Assembly (NCBI RefSeq): GCF_012844235.1
Contig: NZ_JABAGR010000002.1
Location: 248,001-312,000 of the forward strand
Source of the DNA: Parafannyhessea umbonata
Lineage (GTDB): Bacteria; Actinomycetota; Coriobacteriia; Coriobacteriales; Atopobiaceae
Reading direction: 5' to 3'
Length of the DNA: 64,000 bases
Position numbers and translations under genes: made by a program. This document shows, in pieces, positions 60,631 to 64,000 of this stretch (position 1 is its first letter; each line of letters starts with the position of its first letter). The notes under the pieces were generated by a model. It was not told the DNA's origin. It ran no database searches and saw only the letters and a list, made by a program, of their open reading frames with translations.

Positions 60631-62145
60631 ATGGCAACGTTCTTCGAGGGGGAATCCCACACCTTCTCTGAGTACCTACTCGTCCCTGGTTATTCCTCTC
60701 GGGAGAACATCCCGGCAAACGTCTCGCTCGAGACCCCGCTCGTGAAGTTCAAGCGCGGCGAGGAGCCGGCCATCAAGATGCACATCCCCATGGTGTCCGC
60801 GGTCATGCAGGCAGTTTCCGGCCCGCGCCTGGCCATCGCCCTCGCCCAGCAGGGCGGCATCTCGTTCATCTACCAGTCGCAGACCCCGGAGGACGAGGCC
60901 GCGATGGTGCGCGAGGTGAAGACGTACAAGGCCGGCTTCGTGGTGTCCGACTCCACGCTCACCCCTGACATGACGCTGCAGGACGTGCTCGACATCCGCG
61001 ACCGCACGGGTCACACCACGATGCCCGTCACCGCGGACGGCACGCCGCACGGCAAGTTCTGCGGCATCGTCACCTCCCGTGACTACCGCGTCTCCCGCGA
61101 CGACCGCAACAAGAAGGTCGCGGAGTTCATGACGCCGGCGGCCGAGTGCGTGACGACTGACACGAGCACGTCGCTCAAGATCTGCAACGACATCATCTGG
61201 GACCACAAGATCAACACGCTGCCCGTCGTCGACAAGAACGGCAACCTGTCCTCGCTCGTGTTCCGCAAGGACTACGACTCCCACAAGTCCCGTCCGGACG
61301 AGCTGCTCGACGAGCACAAGCGCTACGTCGTCGGCGCCGGCATCAACACGCGCGACTATGAGGAGCGCGTGCCCCTGCTGGTGGAGGCCGGCGCGGACGT
61401 GCTGTGCATCGACTCCTCCGAGGGCTACTCCGAGTGGCAGAAGCTCACCCTGGACTGGATTCGCGAGCGCTACGGCGACGCGGTCAAGGTCGGCGCGGGC
61501 AACGTCGTCGATGCCGATGGCTTCCGCTACCTCGCTGAGGCAGGCGCGGACTTCGTAAAGGTCGGCATCGGCGGCGGCTCCATCTGCATTACCCGCGAGC
61601 AGAAGGGCATCGGCCGCGGACAGGCGTCCGCCCTCATCGACGTGTGCCGCGCGCGTGACGAGTACTTCAAGGAGACGGGAGTGTACGTCCCCGTTTGCTC
61701 CGACGGTGGCATCGTGTACGACTACCACATGACGCTTGCGCTCGCCATGGGCGCGGACTTCCTCATGCTCGGCCGCTACTTCGCGCGCTTCGACGAGTCC
61801 CCGACCCGTCGCCTGAACGTGAACGGCAACTACGTGAAGGAGTACTGGGGCGAGGGCTCCGCACGTGCCCGCAACTGGGCCCGCTACGACATGGGTGGCG
61901 CGAAGAAGCTCTCGTTCGTCGAGGGCGTCGACTCCTACGTCCCGTACGCCGGCCCGCTGAAGGACAACGTGGACCAGTCGCTCACCAAGGTCCGCTCCAC
62001 GATGTGCAACTGCGGCGCGCTTACGCTCGAGGAGCTGCGCGACAAGGCGAAGATCACGCTCGTCTCTTCCACCTCGCTCGTCGAGGGCGGCGCGCACGAC
62101 GTCATCCTGAAGGACTCCGACTCCAGCACGAACTTCAGGTCGTAG
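60631..62145 (+). CDS. guaB: Inosine-5'-monophosphate dehydrogenase
   Basis: A 504-aa enzyme oxidising IMP to XMP, the committed step to guanine nucleotides. The N-terminal catalytic part has [34 protein letters not shown] domain pair lies at about residues 105-225. The active-site loop is [23 protein letters not shown] (catalytic Cys), followed by [34 protein letters not shown] 60631 is set by AAAGGAG 7 bases upstream. It has its own promoter and terminator. Confidence 0.95.
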   Translation: MATFFEGESHTFSEYLLVPGYSSRENIPANVSLETPLVKFKRGEEPAIKMHIPMVSAVMQAVSGPRLAIALAQQGGISFIYQSQTPEDEAAMVREVKTYKAGFVVSDSTLTPDMTLQDVLDIRDRTGHTTMPVTADGTPHGKFCGIVTSRDYRVSRDDRNKKVAEFMTPAAECVTTDTSTSLKICNDIIWDHKINTLPVVDKNGNLSSLVFRKDYDSHKSRPDELLDEHKRYVVGAGINTRDYEERVPLLVEAGADVLCIDSSEGYSEWQKLTLDWIRERYGDAVKVGAGNVVDADGFRYLAEAGADFVKVGIGGGSICITREQKGIGRGQASALIDVCRARDEYFKETGVYVPVCSDGGIVYDYHMTLALAMGADFLMLGRYFARFDESPTRRLNVNGNYVKEYWGEGSARARNWARYDMGGAKKLSFVEGVDSYVPYAGPLKDNVDQSLTKVRSTMCNCGALTLEELRDKAKITLVSSTSLVEGGAHDVILKDSDSSTNFRS

Positions 62146-62191
62146 TGCAAATCCGCGTCTAGCCGCGGGCGCCCGACTGATGTAGCATTGA

Positions 62192-62226
62192 CCCACCGCC
62201 AACTCATAGCGTGGCGGTGGGTTTTT
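62192..62226 (+). terminator. Terminator of guaB
   Basis: Arms CCCACCGCC (62192-62200) and GGCGGTGGG (62213-62221) form a perfect 9-bp stem followed by TTTTTG. Confidence 0.9.
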
Positions 62227-62261
62227 GTTTGGGACGACGTCCGCGCGCGGACGATGGGGTG

Positions 62262-63182
62262 ATGAGCATGAAGAGTTGCGGTGTGGCGGAGCGACTGGCT
62301 GCCATGAACGTGGAGTACGCTGCCGAGAAGAGCTTCTTCGGCGGCACGCGGCGTCACTTTCCAAGCAGGAGCGCCTGCGTCGAGCTGATCTCGGACATAC
62401 GTCGCCTGCTGTTTCCCGGCTACTTCGACAACGAGAGCGCGGCGGGGGAGAGCAACGATTACCTCACGCGCGAGCGCATCCTGCACATCGAGCGCGTGCT
62501 GCAGGGGCAGGTGCTCGAGGCGCTGCTGTTCGACGACGGCGACCTGAGCCGCGACGAGGCGGGAAAGCGCGCCTCCCACGTGGCGAACGTTTTTCTCGAC
62601 AGCCTGCCCCAGGTCCTCGAGCTCCTGATGACGGACATCCAGGCGCTCTACGACGGAGACCCCGCGGCAGGAAGTCTCGAAGAGGTGCTCGTCGCATATC
62701 CCGGCCTGTACGCAATCTTCGTCTATCGCATCGCCCACGTTCTGTACGGGCTTAACGTGCCCCTTATCCCGCGACTGATGAGCGAGCACGCCCACAGCAA
62801 GACGGGAATCGACATCAATCCCGGCGCAAACATCGGCAAGTACTTCTTCATCGACCACGGCACGGGCGTCGTCATCGGCGAGACCACCGACATCGGCGAT
62901 CACGTGAAGATCTACCAGGGCGTCACGCTCGGCGCGCTCTCCACCCGCAAGGGCCAGCTCCTCTCGGGAAAGAAGCGCCACCCCACGCTCGGGGACTACG
63001 TCACGGTGTACTCGAACGCGTCCATCCTGGGAGGCGAGACCGTCATCGGAAGCGGTGCCGTCATCAGCGGCTCCGCCTTCGTGTGCGAGTCCGTCCCGCA
63101 GAACGCGCGCGTCATCCTTAACCAGGAGACCATCGTCCACAAGCCGGACGACGCAGAGCCGGCGTGGTGCTACGTGATCTAG
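62262..63182 (+). CDS. cysE: Serine O-acetyltransferase
   Basis: An about 306-aa enzyme that acetylates serine for cysteine synthesis. The N-terminal helical SATase domain occupies about residues 30-180. The C-terminal left-handed beta helix is made of hexapeptide repeats: GIDINPGANIGKYFFIDHGTGVVIGETTDIGDHVKIYQGVTLGA, then RHPTLGDYVTVYSNASILGGETVIGSGAVISG. The catalytic His is in FIDHGTG. ATG 62262 or 62268 may be used; both follow GGGG. It is longer at the N-terminus than E. coli CysE. It converges with a lipoprotein gene. Confidence 0.92.
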   Translation: MSMKSCGVAERLAAMNVEYAAEKSFFGGTRRHFPSRSACVELISDIRRLLFPGYFDNESAAGESNDYLTRERILHIERVLQGQVLEALLFDDGDLSRDEAGKRASHVANVFLDSLPQVLELLMTDIQALYDGDPAAGSLEEVLVAYPGLYAIFVYRIAHVLYGLNVPLIPRLMSEHAHSKTGIDINPGANIGKYFFIDHGTGVVIGETTDIGDHVKIYQGVTLGALSTRKGQLLSGKKRHPTLGDYVTVYSNASILGGETVIGSGAVISGSAFVCESVPQNARVILNQETIVHKPDDAEPAWCYVI

Positions 63183-63195
63183 GCATACGCGCACA

Positions 63196-63636
63196 TCAGC
63201 TGTAGGACCCGTCGTCGGAGCTCGCGGGCCTCACCTCGACGGCGCGCTCGCTCTCGTATGCCATGAGGTCGATGTAGTACTGCTGGGTGTCAGTGTTCCA
63301 GTCGTCCTTCGCGTCGTACGCCTTGTTCAACTTCTCCAGCGACTTGCTCAGCGCCTCGAGCTTCGACCGCGTCTTCGTTGCGAGCTCCATGCTCGTGTCG
63401 ACGGACGCGGCCTCCTGCTTCTTGTACGCCTCGACGTAGGCGTCGGTGTCGTCCATGACCCTCTTGCCGGCCTTCGCGACCCTTTCGTCGACCTTCGCGG
63501 GGTCATACGGCACCCTTACGGAGGCCCCCACGGAGCCGTCGGACCCAGAACCCGGCGAGATAACACCTCCCGAGCACGCCCCAAGCGACAGGGCGATGGC
63601 CGCGGCCGACACGATGGCAATGGCGTTCCTTGACAT
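63196..63636 (-). CDS. Small helical lipoprotein of unknown function
   Basis: A 146-aa protein with a type II signal peptide (MSRNAIAIVSAAAIALSLGAC, lipobox LGAC), then a Gly/Ser linker and an all-helical domain rich in Lys, Asp and Tyr (ERVAKAGKRVMDDTDAYVEAYKKQ, SLEKLNKAYDAKDDW, QYYIDLMAYESERAVEV). I do not recognise a named family with confidence; it resembles small lipoproteins common in coriobacteria. ATG 63636 is set by AAGGAG 6 bases upstream; earlier open codons are non-coding. It would be processed by LspA (57580) and face outwards. Confidence 0.8.
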   Translation of the reverse strand: MSRNAIAIVSAAAIALSLGACSGGVISPGSGSDGSVGASVRVPYDPAKVDERVAKAGKRVMDDTDAYVEAYKKQEAASVDTSMELATKTRSKLEALSKSLEKLNKAYDAKDDWNTDTQQYYIDLMAYESERAVEVRPASSDDGSYS

Positions 63637-63857
63637 GCGCTTCTCCTTTGATCGGGCGTTTGCTGCGCCATGCAGCCTCCAGGCCAACGAAACCCGTTCA
63701 GAAATTGAACAGCAACCGCGCGCGCGGGGTCGTCGCGCGGCGGTGCTAATTGGTCTGCGAGCGGCAGGGCCGCAGCGGTTGGGGCGTCCTGGGGCCACGT
63801 TGTGGCGACAACGTTTACGCCGCGTAACGCGCCGGCATGCTGTCCGGTGCGTTTCGC

Positions 63858-63863
63858 TATACT
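63858..63863 (+). promoter_or_regulatory. Probable -10 box of the aminoacyl-tRNA synthetase gene
   Basis: TATACT lies 49 bases upstream of ATG 63912. The leader is too short for a T-box. No good -35 is seen. Confidence 0.4.
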
Positions 63864-63911
63864 AGGGCGTGCTAAATTGCAGCTAGTGTGCATTGCTAGG
63901 AGAGGAACCAA

Positions 63912-64000
63912 ATGGCTGACAACAACGACGCCGCCGAGGGCACGTTCCCGGCGTACGACGCGCAGGCGATAGAGACCAAGTGGCAGAGGATCTGGGAGGA
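63912..64000 (+). CDS. leuS: Start of an aminoacyl-tRNA synthetase, probably leuS (3' end outside window)
   Basis: Only the first 29 full codons are visible. The N-terminal segment FPAYDAQAIETKWQRIWE matches the start of class I leucyl- and valyl-tRNA synthetases (a Tyr-x-x-x-x-Ile-Glu-x-Lys-Trp-Gln-x-x-Trp-Glu pattern), with the leucyl type the better fit. AGGAGAGG lies 6 bases upstream of ATG 63912. Identification is tentative because no catalytic motif is within the window. Confidence 0.55.
   Translation, partial: MADNNDAAEGTFPAYDAQAIETKWQRIWE

Noticed and set aside
63800..63811. TTGTGGCGACAA as an operator before leuS
   Set aside because: The arms are only 4 bp and the site is far from the promoter; such matches are expected by chance.
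1..64000. CRISPR array, prophage or insertion sequence
   Set aside because: No regular spacer-repeat arrays, transposase or integrase genes, phage structural genes or terminal inverted repeats around a gene were found.

Overview
The window is about two-thirds G+C and gene-dense. Its gene families and order point to a high-GC actinobacterium, most likely of the class Coriobacteriia (Olsenella/Atopobiaceae-like). The support is threefold: a sugar-PTS IIA protein, a cysteine aminopeptidase C and paired YhgE/Pip membrane proteins occur together; the tRNA genes encode their 3' CCA; and the order rpmB / Asp23-like / fakA / recG / rsmD / coaD resembles Gram-positive chromosomes. This placement is inference from protein content. 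No 16S gene is present. I see no prophage, insertion sequence or CRISPR array, so this is mostly core chromosome.

Layout. 1-6144: the 3' end of a lysine/tyrosine-rich protein, RNase P RNA (minus strand), a PTS IIA protein, a YigZ-family protein, a HAD phosphatase, aminopeptidase C and the CCA-adding enzyme. 6145-6588: a tRNA operon (Gln, Glu, Glu) with a clear promoter and terminator. 6764-12694: a flippase-like membrane protein, a winged-helix protein with an RGG-repeat tail, a LysR regulator divergent from azlCD, and a DapL-like aminotransferase. 12830-15930: tRNA-Leu, an ADP-ribosylglycohydrolase, a small Cys-rich redox protein and a fused L-serine dehydratase. 16042-23856: gltX, then two overlapping YhgE/Pip genes divergent from a TetR regulator, with a palindromic operator-like site between them.

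23987-31992: metK, a lipoprotein dipeptidase, priA, def, fmt and rsmB (nascent-protein N-terminus processing and rRNA modification). 32079-33769: an FmdB-like zinc ribbon and a HAD-thiamine pyrophosphokinase fusion. 33887-43445: rpmB, then a plus-strand run from the Asp23-like gene through fakA, recG, rsmD, coaD, a coiled-coil protein, yceD, rpmF, plsX, acpP and rnc, covering lipid synthesis, ribosome and CoA functions. 43483-49312: smc, ftsY and ffh (chromosome organisation and co-translational targeting). 49313-54275: a small palindromic repeat cluster, an L,D-transpeptidase, a TrmH-like methyltransferase and ftsH. 54276-62145: an ileS T-box leader, ileS, lspA, an RluD-type pseudouridine synthase, a membrane glycosyltransferase and IMP dehydrogenase. 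62262-64000: serine acetyltransferase, a small lipoprotein and the start of an aminoacyl-tRNA synthetase, probably leuS.

The most unusual signal is not a gene. The 12-mer GGCGAGAAGGAC occurs exactly eight times on the two strands, plus several one-mismatch copies. The copies sit mainly in intergenic DNA or in disordered protein linkers, and one intergenic copy forms a hairpin with a near-inverted partner. This is the pattern expected of a DNA-level signal such as an uptake or recombination motif, although the recurring peptide GEKD is a competing explanation. Other points of interest are the RGG-tailed regulator, the HAD-TPK fusion, the twin YhgE/Pip genes with their operator, a transcription-terminating ileS T-box, and twin tRNA-Glu genes.
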